Below are positions 8,725-17,197 of a stretch of DNA of 64,000 nucleotides, piece after piece. Origin of the DNA: Actinacidiphila cocklensis (GTDB taxonomy: Bacteria > Actinomycetota > Actinomycetes > Streptomycetales > Streptomycetaceae). The notes below the pieces were generated by a model. It saw only the letters and a program-made list of their open reading frames with translations, did no database searches and was not told where the DNA came from. The translations under genes were made by a program, and so were the position numbers. The stretch covers positions 30,749 to 94,748 of the forward strand of contig NZ_CAJSLV010000065.1 of NCBI RefSeq assembly GCF_907177275.1, read 5' to 3'. Every line of letters starts with the position of its first letter. Positions within the stretch are counted from its first letter, which is position 1.

Positions 8725-8774
8725 CCGCCCGCCGCGGCGCGGCAGTTCCGGCCGCTCGAACCCCCGGCGGCGTT

Positions 8775-8793
8775 CACTAGTGCACTAGTGCAC
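8775..8793. promoter_or_regulatory. Overlapping perfect palindromes
   Basis: CACTAGTGCACTAGTG (8775-8790) is a 16-bp perfect palindrome, and GTGCACTAGTGCAC (8780-8793) is a second, 14-bp one. CACTAG and GTGCAC units alternate. It sits about 80 nt upstream of a probable promoter for the first NlpC/P60 gene and looks like an operator for a dimeric regulator. Confidence 0.45.
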
Positions 8794-8874
8794 ACTCTGC
8801 GTCGAACGATCATCACTGCGCGTGTGAAGCCTGTAAAGAAAACGCGAACCGGTCGAGATTTTGCCTTGAAGGAT

Positions 8875-8904
8875 TTGAACCGATCACGGAAAGGTCACTA
8901 GGGT
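8875..8904 (+). promoter_or_regulatory. Probable promoter of first NlpC/P60 gene
   Basis: TTGAAC (8875-8880), an 18-nt spacer, then TAGGGT (8899-8904). This gives a 5' leader of about 100 nt before the GTG at 9013. The leader can fold (gaaggagctcgccttc includes the ribosome binding site) but matches no riboswitch class I can confirm. Confidence 0.5.
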
Positions 8905-9012
8905 CAGGCCTCGAACCTCCGCGCAGTCGATCATCCAATCCGGGTGGCGCGTCGGGGGCCGCCCACCAGTGGTCAACCGGTAGGCGGCTGAAGGAAGAAG
9001 GAGCTCGCCTTC

Positions 9013-10047
9013 GTGGCGTCCCACCGTCGTCCCAAGCCGGCAAGCCGCACGCGTGTGACCGTGCTCACCGCAACCGCCGCCGCCGCGGTCGCGCTCTCCG
9101 CCCAGGCGGCCAACGCCGCCCCCGCCAAGCCCAGCAAGCCCACCTCGGTCAAGGACGCCAAGGCCCAGGTGGACGCGCTCTACACGCAGGCGGAGCAGGC
9201 CACCGAGAAGTACAACGGGGCCAACGAGAAGCTCAAGTCGCTGCAGACCGAGGCCGGCACGCTGCAGGACCAGGTGGCGAAGCAGCAGCAGCACCTCAAC
9301 ACGCTGCGCGACAGCATCGGCACCATCGCGGCCTCGCAGTACCGCACCGGCGGAATCGACCCGTCGCTGCAGCTGTTCCTGTCCTCCAACCCGGACAGCT
9401 ACCTGGACCAGGCCACCGCGCTCGACCAGATCAGCTCCCTGCAGACCAGTGCGCTGCAGCAACTCCAGGACGCCAAGCGGACCCTGGACCAGGAGCGGGC
9501 CGAGGCCACCGCGAAGCTCACCGAGCTCCAGGCCACCAAGACCGAACTGGGCAACCGCAAGACCGAGGCCAAGAACAAGCTGGCCCAGGCGCAGGCGATC
9601 CTCAACTCGCTCACCGCCGCCCAGCGCGCCCAGATAGCCGACGACGCGGCCCGCGCCAACCGCTCCACCGGGCGCGCACCGATGGGCGGCACCTCCGCCT
9701 CCGGCCGTGCGGCCGCCGCCTACGCCGCCGCCCAGACCAAGCGGGGCGACCCCTACGTCTACGGCGGCTCCGGCCCCAGCTCCTTCGACTGCTCCGGGCT
9801 CACCTCCTGGGCCTACCGCCAGGCCGGGGTGACGATACCCAGGACCGCGGCCGAGCAGGCAAACGCCGGCACCCACCTGAGCATGTCGCAGCTCCAGGTC
9901 GGCGACCTGGTCATCTTCTACAGCGACCACCACCACGTCGGCCTCTACGCCGGCGACGGCATGGTGCTGCACGCTCCCAAGCCCGGCACCGTCGTGCGCT
10001 ACGAGTCGATCGGCAACATGCCCTTCCAGTTCGGCGTCCGCGTCTGA
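9013..10047 (+). CDS. Secreted NlpC/P60 peptidoglycan endopeptidase
   Basis: 344 aa. A signal peptide (about residues 1-37, SRTRVTVLTATAAAAVALSAQ then NAAPA) is followed by a long coiled coil (about 45-210) and a C-terminal NlpC/P60 domain. The catalytic Cys260 is in SSFDCSGL and the His in DHHHVGLYAGDG. It cleaves within stem peptides of peptidoglycan outside the membrane; the coiled coil resembles RipA-type inhibitory or localising regions. GTG start with AAGGAG 9 nt upstream. A close paralogue follows downstream. Confidence 0.92.
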   Translation: MASHRRPKPASRTRVTVLTATAAAAVALSAQAANAAPAKPSKPTSVKDAKAQVDALYTQAEQATEKYNGANEKLKSLQTEAGTLQDQVAKQQQHLNTLRDSIGTIAASQYRTGGIDPSLQLFLSSNPDSYLDQATALDQISSLQTSALQQLQDAKRTLDQERAEATAKLTELQATKTELGNRKTEAKNKLAQAQAILNSLTAAQRAQIADDAARANRSTGRAPMGGTSASGRAAAAYAAAQTKRGDPYVYGGSGPSSFDCSGLTSWAYRQAGVTIPRTAAEQANAGTHLSMSQLQVGDLVIFYSDHHHVGLYAGDGMVLHAPKPGTVVRYESIGNMPFQFGVRV

Positions 10048-10205
10048 CCCCTCGGGGTGTCGCGGGAATACGGCGTTCGGGTGGTGCCGGTCGCCCCTCG
10101 GTGACCGCAAGGGGCTGTTGACCTGCGGCTGGGCGGCCAGCGGGCAGGTGTGCGGTTCATCTCGCCTTTGTACTGCCGGTGTCCGGCTGGCTACTGTCGG
10201 CTGCT

Positions 10206-11258
10206 GTGGCATCCCATCGACGCGCACCGCAGCCAGGCCTGGCCGTCCGCACCACCCGGGTCACCGTGCTGTCCGCGGCGGCCGCGGCCACCGCGGCACT
10301 GTCCGGCGGCACCGCCCAGATCGCTGCGGCCGACCCCGCACCGGCCGCTGGCCCGGACACCGCGACCCGGCTCGACCGGCTCTACCAGCAGGCCGAGCAG
10401 GCCACCGAGAGCTACGACGCCGCCCAGGAGCGCGCCAGGCAGTTGCGCGCCGACGTCGCCACCCTCCAGGACCGGGCGGCCCAGGGCCAGCAGCGGGTCA
10501 ACGAACTGCGGAACGAACTCGGCGCGCTGGCCGCGGAGCAGTACCGCGGCGGCGCCCTCGACCCGTCGATCGCGCTGCTGCTGTCCGACGACCCCGCGCA
10601 CTCCCTCGACCGCGCCGCCGCCCTCGACCGGCTCGGCGCCCGGCAGACCCAGCAGTTGCGGGAACTCCAGGACGCGGAAAAGGCGTTGGACGGGCAGCGC
10701 CGCCAGGCGGCCGGCAAGCTCACGGAACTGAACCGGACCACCGCGGAGCTGGGGCGGCGCAAGACCGCGGTGCAGCAGGCGCTGGCAGCCGCCAGGCGGG
10801 TGCTGTACACCCTGCCCCCCGCCCAGCGGGCCGGCTACGTCCCCGGCATGGGCGACCGCGCCTCGCGCGACCGCGTCCCGCTGCCCGACCTGCCGAAGCT
10901 GCCCGCCGCCTCCGGCCGTGCCGCCCTCGCGGTCGCCGCCGCCCGCCAGGTCCTCGGCTCGCCCTACGTGTGGGGCGCGACAGGCCCGCACTCCTTCGAC
11001 TGCTCAGGACTGATGCAGTACGCCTACGGCCGCGCGGGCGTGGCGCTGCCGCGCACGTCCCAGGAGCAGATGAACGCGGGCCGCCGCGTCCCCCTCGACC
11101 AGGCCCGCCCCGGCGACCTGGTCATCTACCGCGGCGACGCCGGCCATGTCGCGATGTACGTCGGCGGCGGCCGCGTCATCCACGCCCCCTACCCGGGCGC
11201 CCAGGTCCGCTACGACCCCGTGGGCATGATGCCGATCACCGCGGTGACCCGGCCGTAG
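10206..11258 (+). CDS. Second secreted NlpC/P60 endopeptidase
   Basis: 350 aa paralogue of the preceding gene with the same order: signal peptide, coiled coil, NlpC/P60 domain with Cys266 in SFDCSGLMQYAYG and His in AGHVAMYVGGG. The GTG at 10206 was chosen because the product then begins ASHRR exactly like the paralogue; an in-frame GTG at 10179 would add nine residues. Neither start has a clear ribosome binding site. Tandem duplication followed by divergence, probably giving different timing or substrates. Confidence 0.88.
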   Translation: MASHRRAPQPGLAVRTTRVTVLSAAAAATAALSGGTAQIAAADPAPAAGPDTATRLDRLYQQAEQATESYDAAQERARQLRADVATLQDRAAQGQQRVNELRNELGALAAEQYRGGALDPSIALLLSDDPAHSLDRAAALDRLGARQTQQLRELQDAEKALDGQRRQAAGKLTELNRTTAELGRRKTAVQQALAAARRVLYTLPPAQRAGYVPGMGDRASRDRVPLPDLPKLPAASGRAALAVAAARQVLGSPYVWGATGPHSFDCSGLMQYAYGRAGVALPRTSQEQMNAGRRVPLDQARPGDLVIYRGDAGHVAMYVGGGRVIHAPYPGAQVRYDPVGMMPITAVTRP

Positions 11259-11323
11259 CGCCTGCCGTACGGTCCGGGGCGCCCCCAGAGCCGCCGGCAG
11301 GGCAGGGCCGTACGATCGGGCGC

Positions 11324-12589
11324 ATGACCGCGGTGCAGCCACGACGCTCGACGGCCGGCGCCGTGTACGCCGTCCTGGCCCTTCTCGGGCTGCTCGCCGC
11401 GCTCACCGGATGCGGGGGAGTGGCGCACAAGCCCGCGCGGCCCGCCGCCGACACCGCCGTACAGCAGTTGCTCGACCGGCAGGCCGCGGCGGTGCGGCAG
11501 CACGACCAGCGGGCCTTCCTCGCCGGGGTGGACCCCCGGTCCACCCGCTTCCTCGCCGACCAGCGCCGGATGTTCGGCAACCTCGCGCAGGTGCCGCTCG
11601 CCGACTGGTCCTACCGCCTGGTCCGTACCGGCGCCTTCCCGCTGCCGCCCGCGGCCGCCGCGGACGGCACCCGCAGGACCGGGGCACAGGTCGAGCTGCG
11701 CTACCGGCTGCGCGGCTACGACGCGCAGCCGGTGGTCTCCACGTCGTATCTCACCCTCACCCAGCGTGCCGGGCGCTGGTACGTCGCCGCCGACGACGAG
11801 GGGGCGTCCGCCGGGCTGCGCAGCGCCGTACAGCTGTGGGACCAGGGCAAGGTCACCGTGGTGCGCGGGGCGCGCAGCCTGGTGCTCGGCCTCGGCGACA
11901 CCAAGACGCTGCGCGGCTACGCGGCCGATGCCGACGAGGCGGTGCCGCAGGTGCAGCACGCCTGGGGCCGGGCCGGCTGGCCCGGCACCGTCGTGATCGA
12001 GGCGCCGCGCACCCTCGGCCAGCTCGGCGAGCTGCTCGCCGCGAACCCGGCCGACTACCAGGGCATCGCCGCGGTCACCACCGGCGAGCTGGGCGGCAGC
12101 GCGCAGGCCCCCGCCGACCGGGTGATCGTCAACCCGGCGGCCTTCGGCGAGCTGTCCGCCTTCGGGCGGCAGGTCGTCCTCACCCACGAGACCACCCATG
12201 TGGCCACCCGGTCGGCCACCTCCGCGCACACCCCGCTGTGGCTGTCCGAAGGCTTCGCCGACTGGGTCGCCTACCGCGACGCGGGCCGCACCGCCCCGGA
12301 GATCGCCCCCGAGCTGGCCAAGGACGTCACCGCGGGCCACCTCCCCGCGACCCTCCCCGCCGACGCGGACTTCCGCCCCACCTCCACGGCGCTGGCCCAG
12401 GCCTACGAGGGCGGCTGGCTCGCCTGCCGCATGATCGCCGACCAGTGGTCTCCCGCCCAGCTCACCGCCCTCTACCGCGCCGCCGCGGCCGGCACCCCCC
12501 TCGACACGCTCCTGCACAGCACCCTCCACGTGTCGCTCGCCGACTTCACCTCCCGCTGGCGCACGTACGTCCAGCAGGAACTGGCATGA
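11324..12589 (+). CDS. Putative zincin metallopeptidase lipoprotein
   Basis: 421 aa. The N-terminus has a hydrophobic signal ending in the lipobox LTGC (about residues 26-29), so it should be acylated and held on the outer face of the membrane. The C-terminal half carries HETTH (288-292), the HExxH zinc motif, followed about 20 residues later by WLSEGFADWVAYR, whose glutamate is the likely third ligand, as in gluzincins. The middle region resembles lipoproteins of unknown fold. Its stop overlaps the M48 protease start (ATGA), so the two proteases are coupled. Confidence 0.8.
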   Translation: MTAVQPRRSTAGAVYAVLALLGLLAALTGCGGVAHKPARPAADTAVQQLLDRQAAAVRQHDQRAFLAGVDPRSTRFLADQRRMFGNLAQVPLADWSYRLVRTGAFPLPPAAAADGTRRTGAQVELRYRLRGYDAQPVVSTSYLTLTQRAGRWYVAADDEGASAGLRSAVQLWDQGKVTVVRGARSLVLGLGDTKTLRGYAADADEAVPQVQHAWGRAGWPGTVVIEAPRTLGQLGELLAANPADYQGIAAVTTGELGGSAQAPADRVIVNPAAFGELSAFGRQVVLTHETTHVATRSATSAHTPLWLSEGFADWVAYRDAGRTAPEIAPELAKDVTAGHLPATLPADADFRPTSTALAQAYEGGWLACRMIADQWSPAQLTALYRAAAAGTPLDTLLHSTLHVSLADFTSRWRTYVQQELA

Positions 12590-13752
12590 GCGGGCGGGGC
12601 GTTGTGCTGGGCATGAGCCAGGAGGACGGGATGGACGAGGGGGACTTCACCGCCGAGTACGTCGCGCGGGCGCGGGCGCTGCGCCAGGGGGTGTGGCCCG
12701 TCGCGCTGGGCGGGCGGGCCGCCGGGCTCGCGCTGCTGCTCGGGCTCGGCCTGACCTCGGCGGGCGCCGGGCTCGTCGCGGGCTTCGGGAGCGCGTGGGC
12801 CGGCCGGGTCGCCGGCGGCGCCGTCACGCTGGTGCTGCTGCCGCAACTGCTCGCCCTGCCCTTCGGCGCCCGCACCCGGGTCGTACGCTCCCGCTTCGGC
12901 CTGGTCACCCAGGGCTGGGGCGGCTGGGCGGTGGACGTCCTGCGCGGGCTGCTCGTCTCGCTCCCGCTGGTCGGCGGCGCCCTCTTCGCCGTCTACGCGC
13001 TGGCCGGTGCCACCCGCTGGTGGTGGGTGTGGGCCGCGCTCGGCGCCGCGGCCGCCACGGTCGCGCTGTCCTGGGCCGCACCGGTGCTCTTCGAGCCGCT
13101 CTTCAACCGCTTCACGCCGATGGCCCCAGGGCCGCTGCGCGACGCCCTGCTCGGGCTGGCCGAGCGCGACGGCGTGACCGTACGGGACGTCCTGGTCGCC
13201 GACGCGTCGCGGCGCACCACGGCGCTCAACGCGTACGTCTCCGGCTTCGGCCGGACCCGGCGGATCGTCGTCTACGACACGCTGCTCAGCACGGCGGAGC
13301 CGCGGGAGGTCGAGCTGGTGGTCGCGCACGAACTCGGGCACGTCGTGCACCGCGATGTCGCCCGCGGTACCGCGCTGGGCGCGGTGGGTGCGGCGCTGGG
13401 GGTGTGCGTACTGGCCGCGGTCGTCAGCTGGGAGCCGCTGCTCTCGCTCGCCGGCGTCGACCACTTCGCCGACCCGCGCTCGGCGTGGCTGCTCGCGGCG
13501 GTCGCCTCGGCCGGCGGGGCGCTCGCCGGGCCGCTGGGGTGCGCCCTCAGCCGGCGCGTGGAGGTACGCGCCGACCGGCACGCGCTGGACCTCACCGCGG
13601 ACCCGGCGCAGTTCGTCGCCATGCAGCGGCGGCTCACCGTCGTGAACGTCGGCGAGCCGCGGCCGCCGCGCGCGCTCCACTTCCTCTTCGGCACGCATCC
13701 GACTCCCGTCCAGCGCATTGCCCTTGCCCGGGCGGGCTTTCCACGGGGGTGA
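12586..13752 (+). CDS. M48 family (Ste24/HtpX-like) membrane metalloprotease
   Basis: 388 aa membrane protein with an N-terminal region of four to five hydrophobic segments and HELGH (residues 248-252) as the zinc site. A further membrane hairpin follows, and RRVEVRADRHALD holds the expected downstream Glu/Asp. TTALNAYVSGFG before HELGH is typical of the Ste24 branch. It probably cleaves membrane or exported proteins. Starts at the ATG overlapping the upstream lipoprotein stop; alternative in-frame ATGs at 12613 and 12631 cannot be excluded. Confidence 0.88.
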   Translation: MSGRGVVLGMSQEDGMDEGDFTAEYVARARALRQGVWPVALGGRAAGLALLLGLGLTSAGAGLVAGFGSAWAGRVAGGAVTLVLLPQLLALPFGARTRVVRSRFGLVTQGWGGWAVDVLRGLLVSLPLVGGALFAVYALAGATRWWWVWAALGAAAATVALSWAAPVLFEPLFNRFTPMAPGPLRDALLGLAERDGVTVRDVLVADASRRTTALNAYVSGFGRTRRIVVYDTLLSTAEPREVELVVAHELGHVVHRDVARGTALGAVGAALGVCVLAAVVSWEPLLSLAGVDHFADPRSAWLLAAVASAGGALAGPLGCALSRRVEVRADRHALDLTADPAQFVAMQRRLTVVNVGEPRPPRALHFLFGTHPTPVQRIALARAGFPRG

Positions 13753-13790
13753 GTGCGCGTTGCGCTGCGCGCGTGCCTGATCTGCCGTCG

Positions 13791-13898
13791 TGGTTGGCCG
13801 CGCAGTTCCTCGCGCCCCTGGGGTCCTGCCCCCTGCGGTTCGCGGTCGGCTCTCCGGCCGTCGTGGCTGGCCGCGCAGTTCCTCGCGCCCCTGGGGGG
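13791..13898. repeat. Two direct copies of a dispersed intergenic repeat
   Basis: About 33-bp units (ggccgcgcagttcctcgcgcccctgggg core) at 13791-13823 and 13863-13898, in the gap between convergent genes. Related copies occur at about 2.4, 42.6 and 55.4 kb. Confidence 0.75.
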
Positions 13899-13960
13899 CA
13901 GCCCCGGCCTGTTGCGTTCACAGTGCCGCTGGGAAGGGGGCCGGCCACCGCAGGGGGCCG

Positions 13961-15214
13961 TCACCTGGGGGTGCGGGGGGCTGCGTGCTCGGGGACGGGC
14001 GGGGGAGCGGGGGTCGCGGGTCGGACGGGAGCGGCGGCGCTCCACAGGCGGCGGCAGGCCAGGACGCAGGCGGCGACCAGGAGTGCGTTGCGGGAGAGGA
14101 TGAGGGCGACGCCCAGAAGGTCGCTGCGCACGACGTGCGCGAAGTAGACCGGGAACTCCAGCGTCGTCAGAAGCGCCGCAGGCAGCAGCAGGAGCACCGG
14201 CAACCGCAGAGAACTCTCCCGCAGCGTGGCGCACACCGCCCCGATGCCGACCAGCCACACCATGTACTGCGGGCTGATCACCCGGCTGGTGGTGGTGAAG
14301 AGCAGGACCGCGACGAACCCGGCGTCGTACGGCGTCGCCGCCGTGAAGACCCGTGCCCGCAGCCGCCAGAGCAGCAGCCAGCAGAAGGCCAGCAGGCTCA
14401 GCGCCAGCGCCACGTCGCTGACCACCGCCACGGGGGAGCCGAGGAATTCCACCGAGCCGTAGTGGAGTGCGGTGACGCCGTGCCAGCCGGCCCGCCTGGC
14501 CAGGTGCAGGGCGAGGCCGCCGAGCGACTCGACCTCCGTGCCCCGGTCGCGCTGGAAGGTCAGGAAGGAGAAGGCGCCCGGCATGGTGGCGTGGAAGAGC
14601 AGCGAGCCGCCCGCGACGGCGGCACCCGCCGCGGTCCAGGCGCGACGGGTGGCACGGCCGGGCGGCGTGCCGATGAGCAGCAGCAGCGGCCACACCTTGA
14701 TGAGCGCGCCGGCCCCGGCGAGCAGCCCGCCGGCAACCGGGCGGCGGCGCAGCGCCAGGAGTGCGGCGACGCCGACGGCGGTGGCCATGACGTCGTAGCG
14801 GGCGTAGACGATCGGCCCGAGCAGCGCGACCCCGGCCACCCACACCCACGCGCCGTCCAGGCGCCAGGACCGGCGCGAGGCGTCGCGCAGCAGCGCGGCG
14901 AGGACGGCGGCGTCGCAGAGGAAGGCCAGCCAGAAGAAGGCCGCGGTGTAGTCGAGGAACGGCAGCGCGCCCGGGGCGACCAGCACGGCCGCGGCGCCCG
15001 GCGGATACTGCCAGGTCACGTCGTGCGCGGGGAAGGCGCCGCGCCGCAGCGTCGGGTACCAGTGCTGGTAGACCGCCGACACGTCGTGGACGACGACCTG
15101 CCCGGGGAAGTGGACCAGCTCGAAGACGAAGGCCAGCAGCGCCGCGCGGGTGAGCACCCACACGACCACCACCGGCACCGGACCGCTCGTATGCCGATAT
15201 CTCACGTCTTGCAT
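13961..15214 (-). CDS. GT87 (DUF2029) polyprenol-phosphate-mannose-dependent mannosyltransferase-like protein
   Basis: 417 aa polytopic membrane protein with about nine to ten hydrophobic segments and the QYPPG motif after the first large loop, typical of GT87. Actinobacterial members include PimE-type alpha-1,2-mannosyltransferases that extend phosphatidylinositol mannosides on the outer face of the membrane from polyprenyl-phosphate-mannose. It is divergent from, and 87 nt away from, a PimB-like gene, which supports that role. Start ATG at 15214; the in-frame sequence further upstream is the antisense of pimB and not real. Confidence 0.85.
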   Translation of the reverse strand: MQDVRYRHTSGPVPVVVVWVLTRAALLAFVFELVHFPGQVVVHDVSAVYQHWYPTLRRGAFPAHDVTWQYPPGAAAVLVAPGALPFLDYTAAFFWLAFLCDAAVLAALLRDASRRSWRLDGAWVWVAGVALLGPIVYARYDVMATAVGVAALLALRRRPVAGGLLAGAGALIKVWPLLLLIGTPPGRATRRAWTAAGAAVAGGSLLFHATMPGAFSFLTFQRDRGTEVESLGGLALHLARRAGWHGVTALHYGSVEFLGSPVAVVSDVALALSLLAFCWLLLWRLRARVFTAATPYDAGFVAVLLFTTTSRVISPQYMVWLVGIGAVCATLRESSLRLPVLLLLPAALLTTLEFPVYFAHVVRSDLLGVALILSRNALLVAACVLACRRLWSAAAPVRPATPAPPPVPEHAAPRTPR

Positions 15215-15301
15215 CTTGCGGCCCGCGGCGGCCGCCCGGCGGGAGGGACGCGCAGGGAGGCCTGCGCGGCGGCCCGCGGCGCCGGAGTAATCTCGGCGGC
15301 G

Positions 15302-16432
15302 ATGGAAAAGACCTTGATCGTCACCAATGACTTCCCGCCGCGCCAGGGCGGTATCCAGTCCTTCGTGCACAACATGGCGCTGCGGCTGGACCCGGACCAG
15401 GTCGTCGTCTACGCCTCGACGTGGAAGGACCGCACGGCGGTGGCGCGGTTCGACGCCGAGCAGCCGTTCCCGGTGGTCAGGGACCGTACGAAGATGCTGC
15501 TGCCGACGCCCGGGGTGACGCGCACCGCGGTGCGGCTGCTGCGGCAGTACGGCTGCTCGTCGGTGTGGTTCGGGGCGGCGGCCCCGCTGGGCCTGATGGC
15601 GCCGGCGCTGCGCAGGGCCGGCGCGCTGCGGCTGGTCGGCACGACGCACGGCCACGAGGCGGCCTGGGCGCAGCTGCCGGCGAGCCGCCAGCTGCTGCGC
15701 AGGATCGGCGAGGGCACCGACACCCTCACCTATCTGGGTGAGTACACGCGTTCCCGTATCGCCTCCGCGCTGACCGAGCGGGCCGCCGAGCGGATGGTGC
15801 AACTGCCGCCGGGCGTCGACGAGAAGACCTTCCACCCCGGCTCGGGCGGGTCGGTCGTACGGGCCAGGCTGGGGCTCGCGGACCGCCCCGTCGTGGTGTG
15901 CGTGTCGCGGCTGGTGCCGCGCAAGGGGCAGGACACGCTGATCCTGGCGATGCCGCGGATCCTGCGCGAGAAGCCGGACACCGCGCTGCTGATCGTCGGC
16001 GGCGGCCCGTACCGCAGCGAGCTGGAGACGCTCGCCGAGCGCACCGGCGTCGCGGGCGCGGTGCGCTTCACCGGGCCGGTGCCCGAGGGTGAACTGCCCG
16101 CGCACTTCGGTGCGGGCGACGTCTTCGCGATGCCGTGCAGGACCCGGCGCGGCGGACTCGACGTGGAGGGCCTCGGCATCGTCTACCTGGAGGCGTCGGC
16201 GACCGGGCTGCCGGTCGTGGCGGGCGACTCGGGCGGCGCCCCGGACGCGGTACTGGACGGCGAGACCGGCTGGGTGGTCCCCGGCGGCTCCCCCGAGCAG
16301 GCGGCGGAGCGCATCCTGACGCTGCTGCGGGACCCCGACCTGCGCCGCCGGATGGGCGAGCGCGGGCGGGCCTGGGTGGAGGAGTCCTGGCGCTGGGACC
16401 TGCTGGCCCAGCGGCTGCGCGACCTGCTCTGA
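15302..16432 (+). CDS. pimB: GT4 glycosyltransferase, PimB-type phosphatidylinositol mannoside mannosyltransferase
   Basis: 376 aa GT-B enzyme, cytoplasmic side of the membrane. The N-terminus VTNDFPPRQGGIQSF is the acceptor-domain glycine loop. The C-terminal donor domain has CVSRLVPRKGQD (GDP-mannose phosphate contacts) and the EX7E-type segment GLDVEGLGIVYLEASA. High similarity in pattern to mycobacterial PimB', which adds the second mannose to PIM1. ATG at 15302; no strong Shine-Dalgarno is seen. Ends 11 nt from the convergent EEP gene. Confidence 0.87.
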   Translation: MEKTLIVTNDFPPRQGGIQSFVHNMALRLDPDQVVVYASTWKDRTAVARFDAEQPFPVVRDRTKMLLPTPGVTRTAVRLLRQYGCSSVWFGAAAPLGLMAPALRRAGALRLVGTTHGHEAAWAQLPASRQLLRRIGEGTDTLTYLGEYTRSRIASALTERAAERMVQLPPGVDEKTFHPGSGGSVVRARLGLADRPVVVCVSRLVPRKGQDTLILAMPRILREKPDTALLIVGGGPYRSELETLAERTGVAGAVRFTGPVPEGELPAHFGAGDVFAMPCRTRRGGLDVEGLGIVYLEASATGLPVVAGDSGGAPDAVLDGETGWVVPGGSPEQAAERILTLLRDPDLRRRMGERGRAWVEESWRWDLLAQRLRDLL

Positions 16433-16443
16433 GCCGGTGGCCG

Positions 16444-17193
16444 TCAGGCCTTGGGGACACGCAGCGCGGCCAGCACCGGCAGGTGGTCGGTGGCCGCGTG
16501 CAGGTCGGCGTCGGTGACGCCGGGCAGTGCGTGCGGCACCCCGCAGCCCAGCACCTCGACCGGCTTCGTCGTGAAGACCGCGTCGATGCGCTGGAAGGGT
16601 GCCCGCACGTTGGTGACCTCGCCGCCCCAGGGGGCGACGGCGAAGCCGTCCTGGAGGCGGGCGGCGATACGGGCGAAGCCGGGGCGGTCCGGCGGCTCGT
16701 TGAAGTCGCCGCCGACCACGACGTTCGCCTCGCCCATCGCGGCCACCCGGTCCAGCAGCAGCCCGGCCTGTTCGTAGCGCTCGGCCGGGCTGAGGCTGAG
16801 ATGGGTGCTGACCACTCCGAGCCGGGCGCCGCCGATCCGCAGGACGGCGGTGGCGAACCCCCGCTGGTGCAGCGGCGGATGGTGCGGCAGCAGGACGTCC
16901 TCGGTGCGTTCGACGTGCGCGCGCAAGCTGGAGAGCACCATCGGACCCGCCGCTGTGGCGCCGCCGGTCACATGGACGAGTCCTGTGGCGTGTGCGAGGC
17001 GGGCCGCGGCCTTGCGCCATCGGAAGAACCGCGGGGCCTCTTGGACCAGGACGAGATCGGGGGCGCAGGCACGGATCACCCGGGCCAGCGCCGCCGCGTC
17101 GTCCCGCATCGAGCGGATGTTGTAGCTGAGCACGCGGACGACCGCCGAGGCCGGCTCGGTGCTGGAACCCGGCAGATCCTCCACGGTCGTCAT
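16444..17193 (-). CDS. Endonuclease/exonuclease/phosphatase (EEP) family protein
   Basis: 249 aa single-domain EEP fold: LSYNIRSM (Asn), VLVQEAP (catalytic Glu), GVVSTHLSLSP (His), VVGGDFNEPPD (Asp/Asn) and a C-terminal ATDHLPVLA (Asp-His) give the complete metal-dependent phosphoesterase site. No signal peptide, so probably cytosolic. Substrate (DNA, phospholipid or phosphosugar) cannot be told. Starts 4 nt after the glkA stop, so it is probably translated from the same message. Confidence 0.85.
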   Translation of the reverse strand: MTTVEDLPGSSTEPASAVVRVLSYNIRSMRDDAAALARVIRACAPDLVLVQEAPRFFRWRKAAARLAHATGLVHVTGGATAAGPMVLSSLRAHVERTEDVLLPHHPPLHQRGFATAVLRIGGARLGVVSTHLSLSPAERYEQAGLLLDRVAAMGEANVVVGGDFNEPPDRPGFARIAARLQDGFAVAPWGGEVTNVRAPFQRIDAVFTTKPVEVLGCGVPHALPGVTDADLHAATDHLPVLAALRVPKA

Positions 17194-17197
17194 CGGC

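Noticed and set aside
8820..9012. c-di-AMP (ydaO) riboswitch before the NlpC/P60 gene
   Set aside because: The 3' end (aaccggtaggcgg) resembles that class, and such switches do precede wall hydrolases in Streptomyces. However, the conserved 5' and central blocks are absent and the leader seems too short. A covariance search would decide.
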